DNA of 64,000 nucleotides from JBFWRK01 sp050248955 (GCA_050248955.1 JBFWRK010000003.1:1-64000), one strand, 5' to 3'. Positions 52,623-60,586 are shown, counted from the first letter of the stretch. Notes: generated by a model not told the origin, from the letters alone. Program-made: numbers and translations.

Positions 52623-53600
52623 TCAGTGGGAGACGGTCAAGCGGTGGGCGCGCTCGCGCCACGTCTGGGCCAGTCCCTCGGCGAGCGGGATCAACGGGCG
52701 GAAGCCGAGCATCTGACCGACGCGGGACTGATCGGTCGTCAGATGGCGCACGTCTCCCGACCGGTGGGTGTACGTCAGCTGCGGCCACGCCGAGGAGTCA
52801 CTCGCGGCGCACAACATCGTCGCGATCTCCAGCACCGTGACCGGTCTCCCGCCACCGACGTTCAGTGGTCCGTGATACGGATCGGACGCCGTGATCGCCA
52901 AGACCGCAGCGCGGGCGGCGTCGCGCACGTGGATCGGATCGCGCAGCTGGCCGCCGTCCTCGTAGACGAGCGGTCGTTCGGCGGCGTCGATCCTGGCGAG
53001 CCACGCACCGATCACCCCGTGCTCGCCACCGGTGGGCATCCCGGGGCCGTAGATGCTGTGGAACCGGAGGGCCGCAACGGTGCAGCCGGGGTGTTCGTAG
53101 GCGTACGCGTTGCACAGGTGCTCGTGGTGGAGGCTCGTCGCCGCCGCGGGGCGATGGGGGTTGGTCGCCGCGGACTCGCGTAGCGGGACGGCGTTCAGCA
53201 CGGCACCGCAGTAGGGGCAGTGCACGTCGAACACGCCGCGGGTGAGGATGCGGGTGGACCGATCGACCGTCACGCTGCCGTGCTCCGGGCAGAGCAGCGC
53301 GGACTCGCCGTAGACGCCGGCCGTGCTCGTCACCACGATCGGTCCACCGAACCCTGCGTGGTGGAGCGAGCGGAGCACGGCGAGCAGCTCGGTCTCGCGA
53401 GACGCGGCCAGATCCAGCGCACCGTCGAAGCCGCCGTGCCCTGCGGCGCGACCGGCATGGTGCACGACGACATCGATGTCGGTGGGGAGCTCGGCCGCCA
53501 TGGACCCGGCGAACTCGATGATGTCGTGACCTTGGTCGTGGAGGAGCAACAGGATGTGCTCGCCAACCAGGCCGGCATCGCTCGACACCAGAACTCGCAT
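52623..53600 (-). CDS. NAD-dependent epimerase/dehydratase-like protein with zinc-ribbon insert and altered catalytic site
   Basis: A 325-residue extended SDR. The N-terminus is VLVSSDAGLVGEHI, where the usual first glycine of GxxGxxG is replaced. A four-ligand insert (CPEHG and CPYCGA) after TAGVYGES could bind zinc and is known in a subset of sugar-nucleotide epimerases. At the place of the catalytic YxxxK the sequence reads RPAAATSLHHEHLC, so both Tyr and Lys appear lost. The C-terminal part (RFHSIYGPG, YEDGGQLRDPIHVRDAA) is normal. It may be a non-catalytic sugar-nucleotide binder. Confidence 0.8.
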   Translation of the reverse strand: MRVLVSSDAGLVGEHILLLLHDQGHDIIEFAGSMAAELPTDIDVVVHHAGRAAGHGGFDGALDLAASRETELLAVLRSLHHAGFGGPIVVTSTAGVYGESALLCPEHGSVTVDRSTRILTRGVFDVHCPYCGAVLNAVPLRESAATNPHRPAAATSLHHEHLCNAYAYEHPGCTVAALRFHSIYGPGMPTGGEHGVIGAWLARIDAAERPLVYEDGGQLRDPIHVRDAARAAVLAITASDPYHGPLNVGGGRPVTVLEIATMLCAASDSSAWPQLTYTHRSGDVRHLTTDQSRVGQMLGFRPLIPLAEGLAQTWRERAHRLTVSH

Positions 53601-53853
53601 CTCGGCCTCCAGCCCAGCGACCAAGCGCCGCACCACTGACAGTGGGCAGTGTACACGGAGCGTCACCGTCGTCGATCGGTCGTGCCGGCGCACCGGTCGA
53701 CGTCGGGGACGCCCGGCACGTGTTGCCCGTGCTGCCCGAGCGCCTCCAGCCTCACCCAGGCAACGGCGAGCGGGCGTGCTTCCGCCGCCCGCTGTTTCCG
53801 GCCGCCCAAATGCGCTGAAACCACCTGCGGTTCGGGCGCGCCCTCGGCTGGGT

Positions 53854-53904
53854 CGAAGCTGTCAGGGTTCTGCACGACGTCCGTGCAAAACTCCGACAGC
53901 TTCG
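53854..53904. repeat. 51-nt imperfect palindrome
   Basis: CGAAGCTGTCAGGGTTCTGCACG pairs with CGTGCAAAACTCCGACAGCTTCG at 20 of 24 positions across a few central bases. It lies in the 554-bp space between two divergent genes. The size and form recall REP-type or MITE-like elements, but no second copy is in this window. Confidence 0.65.
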
Positions 53905-53928
53905 GTCGGCGACGGCCGGCGGAACAGC

Positions 53929-54010
53929 GGACGGGTCGACGGCGGACGGGTGGACGGACGGACGGCGGACGGGCTGACGGCGGACGGCTGACGGCGGACG
54001 GGCTGACGGC
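53929..54010. repeat. GGACGG-rich tandem repeat
   Basis: About 80 bases made of imperfect units such as GGCTGACGGCGGACG and GACGGGTGGACG. Together with the palindrome upstream, it is most of what the intergenic region 53601-54154 contains. I see no gene in that region; the promoters of both flanking genes must lie in it. Confidence 0.7.
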
Positions 54011-54154
54011 TTCGACGCCACGGAGCCAGCTGCCGCCGACGCGGTCCGAAGTCGGCCTCGCCTCGCGCTGACCCCGGGTTGCGGCGTCGTGCCGGCGTAC
54101 GCCGACCGTCCCGTCACGGTGACGCCGGGGACGCGCCCGGTACGGTTGCCCGCC

Positions 54155-55228
54155 GTGATCCAGTCCAGGGGCCTGACCAAACGCTTCGGCTCGAAGGTCG
54201 CGGTGGACCACCTCGACATCGACGTCCATCCGGGCCGTGTCACCGGTTTCCTCGGACCGAACGGTTCCGGCAAGAGCACCACCATGCGCTGCCTCCTCCA
54301 GCTCGATCGGCCGGACGCGGGAACAGCGACGTTCAACGGGCTCGCGTTCCGTTCGCTCGTGTCGCCGCTGCGCGAGGTCGGCGCCTTGCTCGATGCCGGC
54401 TACGTGCATCCCGCTCGCACGTCCCGCGATCACCTCTGGGGCGTCGCCGCGTCGAATGGGATCCCGAAGCAGCGCGTCGCAGAAGTGCTCGAGATGGTCG
54501 GTCTCACCGAGGTCGCCGGCCACCGCGTGAAGAGCTTCTCGCTGGGCATGCGTCAGCGGCTCGGGCTCGCCGCGGTGATGCTCGGCGACCCGCACACGCT
54601 GATCCTCGACGAGCCGGCCAACGGCCTCGATCCAGAGGGCATCAGGTGGATCCGGGAGTTCCTCAGCTACCTCGCCCGGCAAGGCCGAACGGTCTTCGTG
54701 TCGAGCCACCTCCTGTCGGAGATGGCGCTGATGGCCGACCACCTCGTCGTGATCGGCCAGGGCCGGCTCATCGAGGAGGGTTCGGTGTCCGACTTCGTCG
54801 GTCGGTACACGAAGCGCTGGGTCCGGCTGCGCAGCCCGCAGCTCGTCCGCCTGGTCCAGCTCGCCCAGGAGCAGGGCGCCGAGGTGGTCCAGATGCACCC
54901 GGACGCGGCCGATCTGCGGGGCGCCGACCCGGCGGCGCTCGGTGAGCTCGCCGCGCGCAACGGCATCGTGCTGCACGAGCTGTCCCCGCAGAGCGGCTCG
55001 CTCGAAGACGCGTTCCTCGAGCTCACGCGCTCGTCGCTGGAGTACCGTGCTGCGGCGCTGTCCGACGTGCCAACCGCCGCCGGCAGACCGCTCCCGCCGC
55101 CATCACCGCCACCGCCGTCCTCACCGCCACCGCCGCCATCACCGCCACCGCCGTCCTCGCCGCCACCGCCGCCAACAGTGCCAACAGCGCCGACCGCAGG
55201 CCCGGCACCGGACGGAGGTGCGCGGTGA
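54155..55228 (+). CDS. ABC transporter ATP-binding protein with polyproline tail
   Basis: A 357-residue ATPase of the drug/lantibiotic exporter type. It has Walker A GPNGSGKSTTM, signature FSLGMRQRLGLAAVML, Walker B LILDEPANGLDPEG and H-loop SSHLL. A C-terminal domain of about 90 residues follows. The tail is a run of SPPPPSSPPPPP units and is unusual in this family. The GTG at 54155 begins the conserved fold; a GTG at 54089 is a weaker option. It is coupled to the permease by a GTGA overlap. Confidence 0.9.
   Translation: MIQSRGLTKRFGSKVAVDHLDIDVHPGRVTGFLGPNGSGKSTTMRCLLQLDRPDAGTATFNGLAFRSLVSPLREVGALLDAGYVHPARTSRDHLWGVAASNGIPKQRVAEVLEMVGLTEVAGHRVKSFSLGMRQRLGLAAVMLGDPHTLILDEPANGLDPEGIRWIREFLSYLARQGRTVFVSSHLLSEMALMADHLVVIGQGRLIEEGSVSDFVGRYTKRWVRLRSPQLVRLVQLAQEQGAEVVQMHPDAADLRGADPAALGELAARNGIVLHELSPQSGSLEDAFLELTRSSLEYRAAALSDVPTAAGRPLPPPSPPPPSSPPPPPSPPPPSSPPPPPTVPTAPTAGPAPDGGAR
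55097..55168 (+). repeat. 36-bp tandem repeat coding polyproline
   Basis: Two copies of a 36-bp unit (starting at 55097 and 55133, one base apart in identity) encode SPPPPSSPPPPP. The unit length is the same as that of the recD repeat. Confidence 0.85.
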
Positions 55229-55968
55229 TCAACGCCATCCGCAGTGAGTGGATCAAGCTCCGCACCGCTCGGTCCAACATCGTCCTCATGTGCGTGGCCA
55301 TCGGCGCGCCGCTCGCCGTCTCGACGCTGACCGCGCTGTTCAACGACTTCGAGTTCTCCGACGGCCTCGACACGTTCGGCGCGACGGTGCTCGGGCCGTG
55401 CTACATCTGCGTCTTCCTCGCCGGCGTCATCGGAGTGCTCGGCATCGGTCAGGAGTACCGGCACAACACGATCAGGGTGACGTTCGCCGCGGAACCGCGA
55501 CGTAGCAGGGTGCTCGCGGCGAAGGTGATCGTCACGACCGCGTTCGGCGCCGGCATCGCGCTCGTCACGCAGACGCTCTGCTACCTCGAGGCCTCGATCA
55601 TCCTGCGCGCCAAGGACGTGCACATCGGCATCACCGATCCCAGCGAGAACCTCGCCGGGTTCGTCGGCCAGGTCGTGCTCAGCGGGCTGTTCACGTTGCT
55701 CGGGTTCGGGATCTGCGCCGTGATGCGCCAGCCCTCTGGCGCGATCCCGTTGCTGCTCCTCTGGCCGCTCATCGGCGAGGGCATCATCGGCGGGATCTTC
55801 CCGAAGATCGGCAAGTGGTTGCCGTTCCGCAACGGCCTGCGGCTGCCGCTGACCGGCGACGTCGGCGACGAGACCCTGGCGAGAATCGGCGCCGGGCTGT
55901 ACTTCGGCGCGTTCGTGGTCACCGTCGTCGCCGTCGGATGGTTCCTCGTCGAGCGCCGCGACGCATAA
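55225..55968 (+). CDS. ABC transporter permease
   Basis: A 247-residue membrane protein with six hydrophobic helices and the SEWIKLRTARSN opening of ABC-2-type permeases that work with the upstream ATPase class. Substrate unknown. GTG start at 55225 overlaps the ATPase stop. It converges with crp, 18 bp away. Confidence 0.88.
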   Translation: MINAIRSEWIKLRTARSNIVLMCVAIGAPLAVSTLTALFNDFEFSDGLDTFGATVLGPCYICVFLAGVIGVLGIGQEYRHNTIRVTFAAEPRRSRVLAAKVIVTTAFGAGIALVTQTLCYLEASIILRAKDVHIGITDPSENLAGFVGQVVLSGLFTLLGFGICAVMRQPSGAIPLLLLWPLIGEGIIGGIFPKIGKWLPFRNGLRLPLTGDVGDETLARIGAGLYFGAFVVTVVAVGWFLVERRDA

Positions 55969-55986
55969 CGTCGCCGGCGTCGTCGA

Positions 55987-56646
55987 TCAGCGGGCGCGCA
56001 GTTCGAGCCGGTCGCGCAGGAGGATCCGGTAGCGGCGGTCGTGCTGCTCGATCCATCCGAGGCGGATGAACGACGCGATCGCCTTGTTGACCCGTTCGCG
56101 GGACGCGCCGACCATCCCGGCGAGCTCCTCCTGGGTGACCGGCAGCATGAACTCGTCGGCTCCGTCAGCGAGCTCGAGGAGGCGCTTCGCGGTGCGCCCG
56201 GTGACGTCGAGGAACACCGAATCGGAGAGCGCCTCGTCCATCGAGCGGATTCGCCCGGCGAGCATCTTCGCCACACCCCACAGGAGGTCGGGATTCGTGC
56301 GCAGGATGCCGAGCACGGCGTCGTACGGGATCTGCAGGACGGAGGAAGGCTCGAGGGCGCGCGCCATCGCGGAACGGGGGAGATCGTCCAGCATCCCCAT
56401 CTCGCCGAACAGGTCGCCGGGCTCCATCAGCGCGTACACGCTCTCGCGCTTGTCGAACGACTGGTTCGCGATCGCGATGCGCCCGCGGAGCACGATGTAC
56501 AGCGCGTCCGGATCGTCGCCCTCGTTGAAGAGGACGTCGCCGCGCACGAGCGACCGTTCCCTGCTCGCCGCCGCGACGGTGGTCAGCGATGCCGGGTCCG
56601 CTCCGGCGAAGAGATCTGTGCGCGAGAGGGTGTCTTCATGGGCCAT
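55987..56646 (-). CDS. Crp/Fnr family transcriptional regulator
   Basis: A 219-residue regulator. The cyclic-nucleotide-binding fold spans ~10-125 (GDVLFNEGDDPDALYIVLRGRI; GDLFGEMGMLDDLPRSAMARA, which contains the cAMP phosphate-binding Arg-Ser pair). The C-terminal winged helix has VTQEELAGMVGASRERVNKAI. No FNR-type cysteine cluster is present, so it is probably cAMP-type, like GlxR. It is divergent from ispD with only 30 bp between starts. Confidence 0.92.
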   Translation of the reverse strand: MAHEDTLSRTDLFAGADPASLTTVAAASRERSLVRGDVLFNEGDDPDALYIVLRGRIAIANQSFDKRESVYALMEPGDLFGEMGMLDDLPRSAMARALEPSSVLQIPYDAVLGILRTNPDLLWGVAKMLAGRIRSMDEALSDSVFLDVTGRTAKRLLELADGADEFMLPVTQEELAGMVGASRERVNKAIASFIRLGWIEQHDRRYRILLRDRLELRAR

Positions 56647-56653
56647 GGCGAAC

Positions 56654-56670
56654 CGACGGTACTACCGTTG
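56654..56670. promoter_or_regulatory. Palindrome between crp and ispD starts
   Basis: ACGGT-ACT-ACCGT (56656-56668) extends by a wobble and a pair on each side. It lies in the 30-bp gap between the two divergent start codons and also contains a TACTAC that could be the -10 of a leaderless ispD transcript. Confidence 0.4.
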
Positions 56671-56676
56671 CGGCCC

Positions 56677-57315
56677 GTGCCGGAGGACGACGGAGAGGTG
56701 ATCTGGACCGTCGTCGTCGCCGGCGGGTCGGCGACGCGCTTCGGCGGACCGAAGCAGTACGAACTGCTCGGCGATCGTCGCGTCCTGGACTGGGCGATCG
56801 CCGCCGCAGAGCAGGCGAGCACCGGGGTCGTCGTCGTGCTCCCGGCGTCGGACGCGGGTGCGCCGGGCACGGTCGCCGGTGGCGCGACGCGGTCGGAGTC
56901 GGTGCGCCGCGGGTTGGCTGCGGTCCCTGAAGACGCCACGATCGTGTGCGTGCACGATGCCGCCAGGCCCTTCGCCACTGCCGAACTGTTCGCCGCAGTG
57001 ATCTCGGCGATCCGGGACGGTGCCGACGGCGCGGTGCCTGCGGTGCCCGTCGCCGACACGATCAAGGTCGTCGACGCGAACGGCGTCGTCACGGCGACTC
57101 CCGATCGAGCATCGTTGGTCGCGGTGCAGACGCCGCAGGCGTTCAGAGCCGACATCCTGCGCCGGGCACATGCCGGAGGAGGCGAGGGCACCGACGACGC
57201 CGCGCTCGTCGAGCGACTCGGTGGACGGGTGGTCGTCGTGGCAGGCTCGGCCAGCAACCGGAAGATCACGCACCCCGAGGACCTCGCCTGGGCGAGGGGA
57301 GAGGTGGCCTGGTGA
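56677..57315 (+). CDS. ispD: 2-C-methyl-D-erythritol 4-phosphate cytidylyltransferase
   Basis: A 212-residue enzyme of the MEP isoprenoid pathway that couples CTP to MEP. The nucleotide-binding loop VVAGGSATRFGGPKQYELL is at the N-terminus, followed by VHDAARPF and QTPQAF. The GTG at 56677 gives the best lead-in; GTG 56698 and ATG 56638 (inside the crp gene) are alternatives. It is coupled to ispF by a GTGA overlap. Confidence 0.93.
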   Translation: MPEDDGEVIWTVVVAGGSATRFGGPKQYELLGDRRVLDWAIAAAEQASTGVVVVLPASDAGAPGTVAGGATRSESVRRGLAAVPEDATIVCVHDAARPFATAELFAAVISAIRDGADGAVPAVPVADTIKVVDANGVVTATPDRASLVAVQTPQAFRADILRRAHAGGGEGTDDAALVERLGGRVVVVAGSASNRKITHPEDLAWARGEVAW

Positions 57316-57806
57316 GCTTCCGTGTGGGGCAGGGGTTCGACATCCATCGCTTCTCCGATGACCCGGGGCGCCGGCTCGTCCTCGGCGGTTGTGTGTTCGA
57401 GGGAGTTGCCGGACTGCAGGGGCACAGCGATGCGGACGCGGTGGCGCACGCGGTCGCCGATGCCCTGCTCGGCGCCGCGGGCCTCGGCGACATCGGTCAG
57501 CACTTCCCGGACACCGACCCGCAGTGGGCGGGTGTCGATTCGCTGCAGCTGCTCGCGCGAGTGGCGGAGCTCGTGCGAGCCGCTGGATGGACGATCGGTA
57601 ACGTCGACTGCTCGGTCGTGTGCGAGCTGCCCAAGATTGCGCCGATGCGTGACGAGATGCAACGCCGGCTCTCCGCAGCGGCGGGTGCGCCCGTCACGGT
57701 CAAGGGCCGTCGGGCCGAGGGCCTCGGAGCACTCGGACGCCGCGAAGGGATCGCCTGCTGGGCGGTCGCCGTGATCTACGACATCGACGAGACGAGGAAC
57801 GCATGA
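57312..57806 (+). CDS. ispF: 2-C-methyl-D-erythritol 2,4-cyclodiphosphate synthase
   Basis: A 164-residue enzyme that cyclises CDP-ME-2-phosphate in the MEP pathway. Metal ligands are in GFDIHRF and the second signature is GHSDADAVAHAVADALLGA, followed by DIGQHFPDTDP. It is the step after ispE, which is not in this window. The GTG start overlaps the ispD stop, and the TGA overlaps the rlmB ATG. Confidence 0.95.
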   Translation: MSFRVGQGFDIHRFSDDPGRRLVLGGCVFEGVAGLQGHSDADAVAHAVADALLGAAGLGDIGQHFPDTDPQWAGVDSLQLLARVAELVRAAGWTIGNVDCSVVCELPKIAPMRDEMQRRLSAAAGAPVTVKGRRAEGLGALGRREGIACWAVAVIYDIDETRNA

Positions 57807-58933
57807 CCGGTCGCCGGCAGCCAGGAAGCCAATCGGGTGGGGGTCGCGGTCGTGGTCGCTCGTCGTCGCAGGGCGCCGCGGGAGGACGAGGCCGTTCGAG
57901 CGGGGGTCGTCCGAGCGGTGGCGGCTCGTCGGCCGGCGGAGCAGCTGCGGGACGCGCGAGCGGCGGTCGTGCGGCGGGTGGTCGCGCTGCGGGTGGTCGC
58001 GCTGCGGGCGGCCGCGCCTCCGATGGTCGCGCCTCCGGTGGTCGCGCGTCCGGTGGTCGAGCGTCGGGCGGTGCAGCCGGCGCCGCTCCATCCGGCGCCG
58101 GCCGGCGCGACCGGCCGGGTCGAGGTGGACGCGCGGGCACGCCGCTGCACGTCGCGGCACCGGTCGCGAAGGGCCTCGGCGGCGATCAGGTGGAGGGGCG
58201 TCAGGCGGTGCGCGAGCTGCTGATCGCCGGCACCCGGAAGGTGCGCGAGGTCTGGGTCTCGGCCGAGCTCCAGGGCAACGAGATCATCGACGACATCCTC
58301 GATCTCGCCGAGGATCAACGCGTCCCGGTCCAGCAGGTCAGCCGCACGAAGCTCGAGTCGGAGGCACGCAGCGAGGCACCGCAGGGCATCCTCGCCAAGG
58401 CGGCGCCGCTGCAGGAGGTGAGCCTCGAGTCGCTGATCCGGCGCCGGGGCGGTCGCGCTCCGTTCCTCGTCGCTGTCGACGGGGTCACCGATCCCGGCAA
58501 CCTTGGAGCACTGTTGCGCTCGGCTGAAGGTGCCGGCGTCGACGGCGTCGTGCTGCCTCGACATCGCGCCGTACACGTGACCCCGACCGTGGCGAAGGCA
58601 GCCGCGGGCGCCATCGAGCACGTGCCGATGGCGATTGTCGGCGGTCTGCCGGCCGCGCTCGAATCGATGCGCAAGGCCGGTGTGTGGGTCGTCGGCCTCG
58701 ACGACGCTGCCGATCGAACGTTGTTCGAGCTGGGCGACCTGGCGCGTGAAGCGATCTGCCTCGTGCTCGGCGCCGAGGGAACCGGTCTGTCACGACTCGT
58801 GCGCGAGCGCTGCGACATGATCGTGAGCATCCCGATGCGGGGACGTCTGTCGTCGCTCAACGTCTCCGTATCCGCCGCCCTCGCGTGCTACGAGGTGACC
58901 CGTCAGCGGTCGAGCCCGGTCGAAGAGGCCTGA
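57803..58933 (+). CDS. rlmB: 23S rRNA 2'-O-methyltransferase RlmB (TrmH family) with RG-rich N-terminal extension
   Basis: A 376-residue SPOUT methyltransferase. The first ~115 residues are a disordered Gly/Arg/Ser/Ala tract with repeated GGRAAGGRAAGG and SGGRASGGRASGG. The substrate-binding domain follows (EGRQAVRELLIAG), then the knot: DGVTDPGNLGALLRSAE, LVLGAEGTGLSRLV and IPMRGRLSSLNVSVSAALACYE. It methylates a 23S rRNA guanosine. The extension is unusual in length and resembles RNA-binding RGG tracts. Confidence 0.92.
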   Translation: MTGRRQPGSQSGGGRGRGRSSSQGAAGGRGRSSGGRPSGGGSSAGGAAAGRASGGRAAGGRAAGGRAAGGRASDGRASGGRASGGRASGGAAGAAPSGAGRRDRPGRGGRAGTPLHVAAPVAKGLGGDQVEGRQAVRELLIAGTRKVREVWVSAELQGNEIIDDILDLAEDQRVPVQQVSRTKLESEARSEAPQGILAKAAPLQEVSLESLIRRRGGRAPFLVAVDGVTDPGNLGALLRSAEGAGVDGVVLPRHRAVHVTPTVAKAAAGAIEHVPMAIVGGLPAALESMRKAGVWVVGLDDAADRTLFELGDLAREAICLVLGAEGTGLSRLVRERCDMIVSIPMRGRLSSLNVSVSAALACYEVTRQRSSPVEEA

Positions 58934-58952
58934 TCGGAACGGCGCGTGCGAG

Positions 58953-58975
58953 GCTGTCAGCCCTCGCCTGACAGC
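58953..58975. terminator. Hairpin between convergent rlmB and SGNH genes
   Basis: GCTGTCAG and CTGACAGC pair perfectly around a 7-base loop. It spans the stop codon of the minus-strand gene and follows rlmB by 19 bp, so it could terminate either transcript. Confidence 0.45.
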
Positions 58976-60291
58976 TCGAGCAGCCAGGCCCATGTGGTGG
59001 GGCCGACGACGCCGTCAACGACCATCGATGCGTCGTAGCGGTCGCGGACGCGCTGTTGGAAGTTGCGGACGGCGCGCTGGGTCACGGCGTAGAACCGTCC
59101 GGTCAACCCGTGGTCCGCGAGCTCGTCGGCGCCGGTCGCGATCAGGAGCCGCTGCAGCTCCTTCACCGGTTCGCCGATCGTGCCGTAGCCCCACGTCGGG
59201 CGGTCTGTGGCCGGTGCGGGCGCGGTGCGTGGGGTCGACGTCTCCGAGCTGTCCGGCTGTTGCGAGCGGCGGCTCAGGTCGGGCTCGGAGCCGGTGAGCT
59301 CGATCAGCCAGGCCCATGTCGTGGGGCCGACGACGCCGTCAACGACCATCGATGCGTCGTGGCGGTCGCGGACGCGCTGTTGGAAGTTGCGGACGGCGCG
59401 CTGGGTGACGGCGTAGAACCGTCCGGTGAGGCCGTGGTCTGCGAGCTCGTCGGCGCCGGTCGCGATCAGGAGCCGCTGCAGCTCCTTCACCGGTTCGCCG
59501 ATCGTGCCGTAGCCCCACGTCGGCAGATCGGTGCGCCCGGCGATCGCGGAGCTCGACGAAGCGGGCGCTGATGCATCGGGACTCGCCGCGGCAGGCGCGG
59601 CCGAGCTGCCCCAGTGAGCGAGGACGGAGTCGCGGATCAGCCTCGCCGCCGATGCCGCGCCGGCCGCAGTGAGGTGCACGCCGTCGCGCTCGACGAGGCC
59701 GGAGCGGGCGTTCACGTGGCCGTTCCAGTCCAGCAGGCTGACGAAGCCACCGGAGTTGCGTGCCTGCGACCAGAGCAACGAGTTGCTCGACCGGTACGAG
59801 TGGTCGCGCTCGGCGTCGAGCGGCGGGACGTACGACACGTCAGTACGGAACGTCAGCCAGGTGACGTGGTCGATGCCGTGATCACGAGCCGCCTGCGTCA
59901 TGGCGCCGACCGACCTGCGGAACGCGGTGTACGACTCGTCGTAGCCGACCATCAGCACGAGCTCGTCGAACGAGCCTGCCGGGTGGGAGCGCAGCACGGT
60001 GAGCGCGTTGGCGGGGCGCGAGCGGCGTCCGGTGCGCGGGTCGATCCGCCCGGTGCACGAGCGTGCAGTGACGGCCCGACACGACTGCGCGTCGAGCACG
60101 TAGTTCAACCCGTCGAGCCCGGACTGCGACCGCGGGTACCACGCCAGAGCGGCGAGCGTGGAGTCCCCGATCAGCAGCACTCGGGGACGCGCCGCGGCCG
60201 AGGCGGCCGCTGGCCGCGCTGTCGACATCACACCGACGAGGAGCAGCACGGGCAGCGCACGGACCAGGGCGGATCGGACGGCCTTCCGCAT
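58957..60291 (-). CDS. Secreted SGNH-hydrolase-like protein with two peptidoglycan-binding repeats
   Basis: A 444-residue exported protein. It has a signal peptide (LPVLLLVGVMSTARPAAASA) and an SGNH-type domain with GDSTLAALA near residue 42 and a C-terminal DGVHLTAAGA carrying the Asp/His. Two near-identical PG-binding_1 modules follow (WGYGTIGEPVKELQRLL; VRNFQQRV; GVVGPTTWAWL), separated by Ser/Pro linkers. It probably binds the wall and cleaves an ester on a surface glycan. Confidence 0.87.
   Translation of the reverse strand: MRKAVRSALVRALPVLLLVGVMSTARPAAASAAARPRVLLIGDSTLAALAWYPRSQSGLDGLNYVLDAQSCRAVTARSCTGRIDPRTGRRSRPANALTVLRSHPAGSFDELVLMVGYDESYTAFRRSVGAMTQAARDHGIDHVTWLTFRTDVSYVPPLDAERDHSYRSSNSLLWSQARNSGGFVSLLDWNGHVNARSGLVERDGVHLTAAGAASAARLIRDSVLAHWGSSAAPAAASPDASAPASSSSAIAGRTDLPTWGYGTIGEPVKELQRLLIATGADELADHGLTGRFYAVTQRAVRNFQQRVRDRHDASMVVDGVVGPTTWAWLIELTGSEPDLSRRSQQPDSSETSTPRTAPAPATDRPTWGYGTIGEPVKELQRLLIATGADELADHGLTGRFYAVTQRAVRNFQQRVRDRYDASMVVDGVVGPTTWAWLLELSGEG
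58982..59199 (-). repeat. Duplicated peptidoglycan-binding module, copy 2
   Basis: These 218 bp match 59306-59523 with only a handful of differences, about half of them silent. The near identity at DNA level points to recent duplication or gene conversion. Confidence 0.9.
59306..59523 (-). repeat. Duplicated peptidoglycan-binding module, copy 1
   Basis: The partner of 58982-59199, displaced by 324 bp (108 codons), so the reading frame is kept. Confidence 0.9.
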
Positions 60292-60321
60292 CCTGGAAAG
60301 AATACTGACCCCGCAGCAGGC

Positions 60322-60357
60322 AGCGTTCAGGACCGCTGTGGGGAGCGTTCAGGACCG
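60322..60357. promoter_or_regulatory. Two 14-bp direct repeats upstream of the SGNH gene
   Basis: AGCGTTCAGGACCG occurs at 60322-60335 and 60344-60357, 22 bp apart (about two helical turns), 30-66 bp before the SGNH start codon. This spacing suits a dimeric activator or repressor. The site is a candidate only. Confidence 0.45.
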
Positions 60358-60427
60358 GGCGGGGGACCACCGCCTCACACCGGGGGCGCGGGTGGTCCGG
60401 GTGAGTGCGCGGTGTGATCTGCTCTGC

Positions 60428-60465
60428 GGCAGGGTTTCCGATCGTCGCCGATCGAAAACCCTGCC
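60428..60465. other. 38-nt hairpin between SGNH gene and tRNA-Thr
   Basis: GGCAGGGTTTCCGATCG pairs with CGATCGAAAACCCTGCC, 16 of 17 bp, with a TCGC loop. The flanking genes diverge, so it is not an obvious terminator. Confidence 0.7.
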
Positions 60466-60493
60466 CGAAACCGAGTGGCGGGCCGCTTCCCTC

Positions 60494-60499
60494 TACCAT
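60494..60499 (+). promoter_or_regulatory. Candidate -10 (TACCAT) for tRNA-Thr
   Basis: TACCAT lies 15 bases before the tRNA-Thr 5' end, a normal leader distance. No convincing -35 is seen. Confidence 0.4.
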
Positions 60500-60513
60500 G
60501 GGACGCACTTCGC

Positions 60514-60586
60514 GCCGGGTTAGCTCAGTCGGCAGAGCACTTCTCTTGTAAAGAAGATGTCGTGGGTTCGATTCCCACACCCGGCT
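60514..60586 (+). tRNA. tRNA-Thr (anticodon TGT)
   Basis: The acceptor GCCGGGT/ACCCGGC pairs over 7 bp and the discriminator base is T. The D arm is AGCTCAGTCGGCAGAGC, the anticodon stem CTTCT/AGAAG with TGT in the loop, and the T arm GTGGGTTCGATTCCCAC. CCA is not encoded. Confidence 0.95.
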
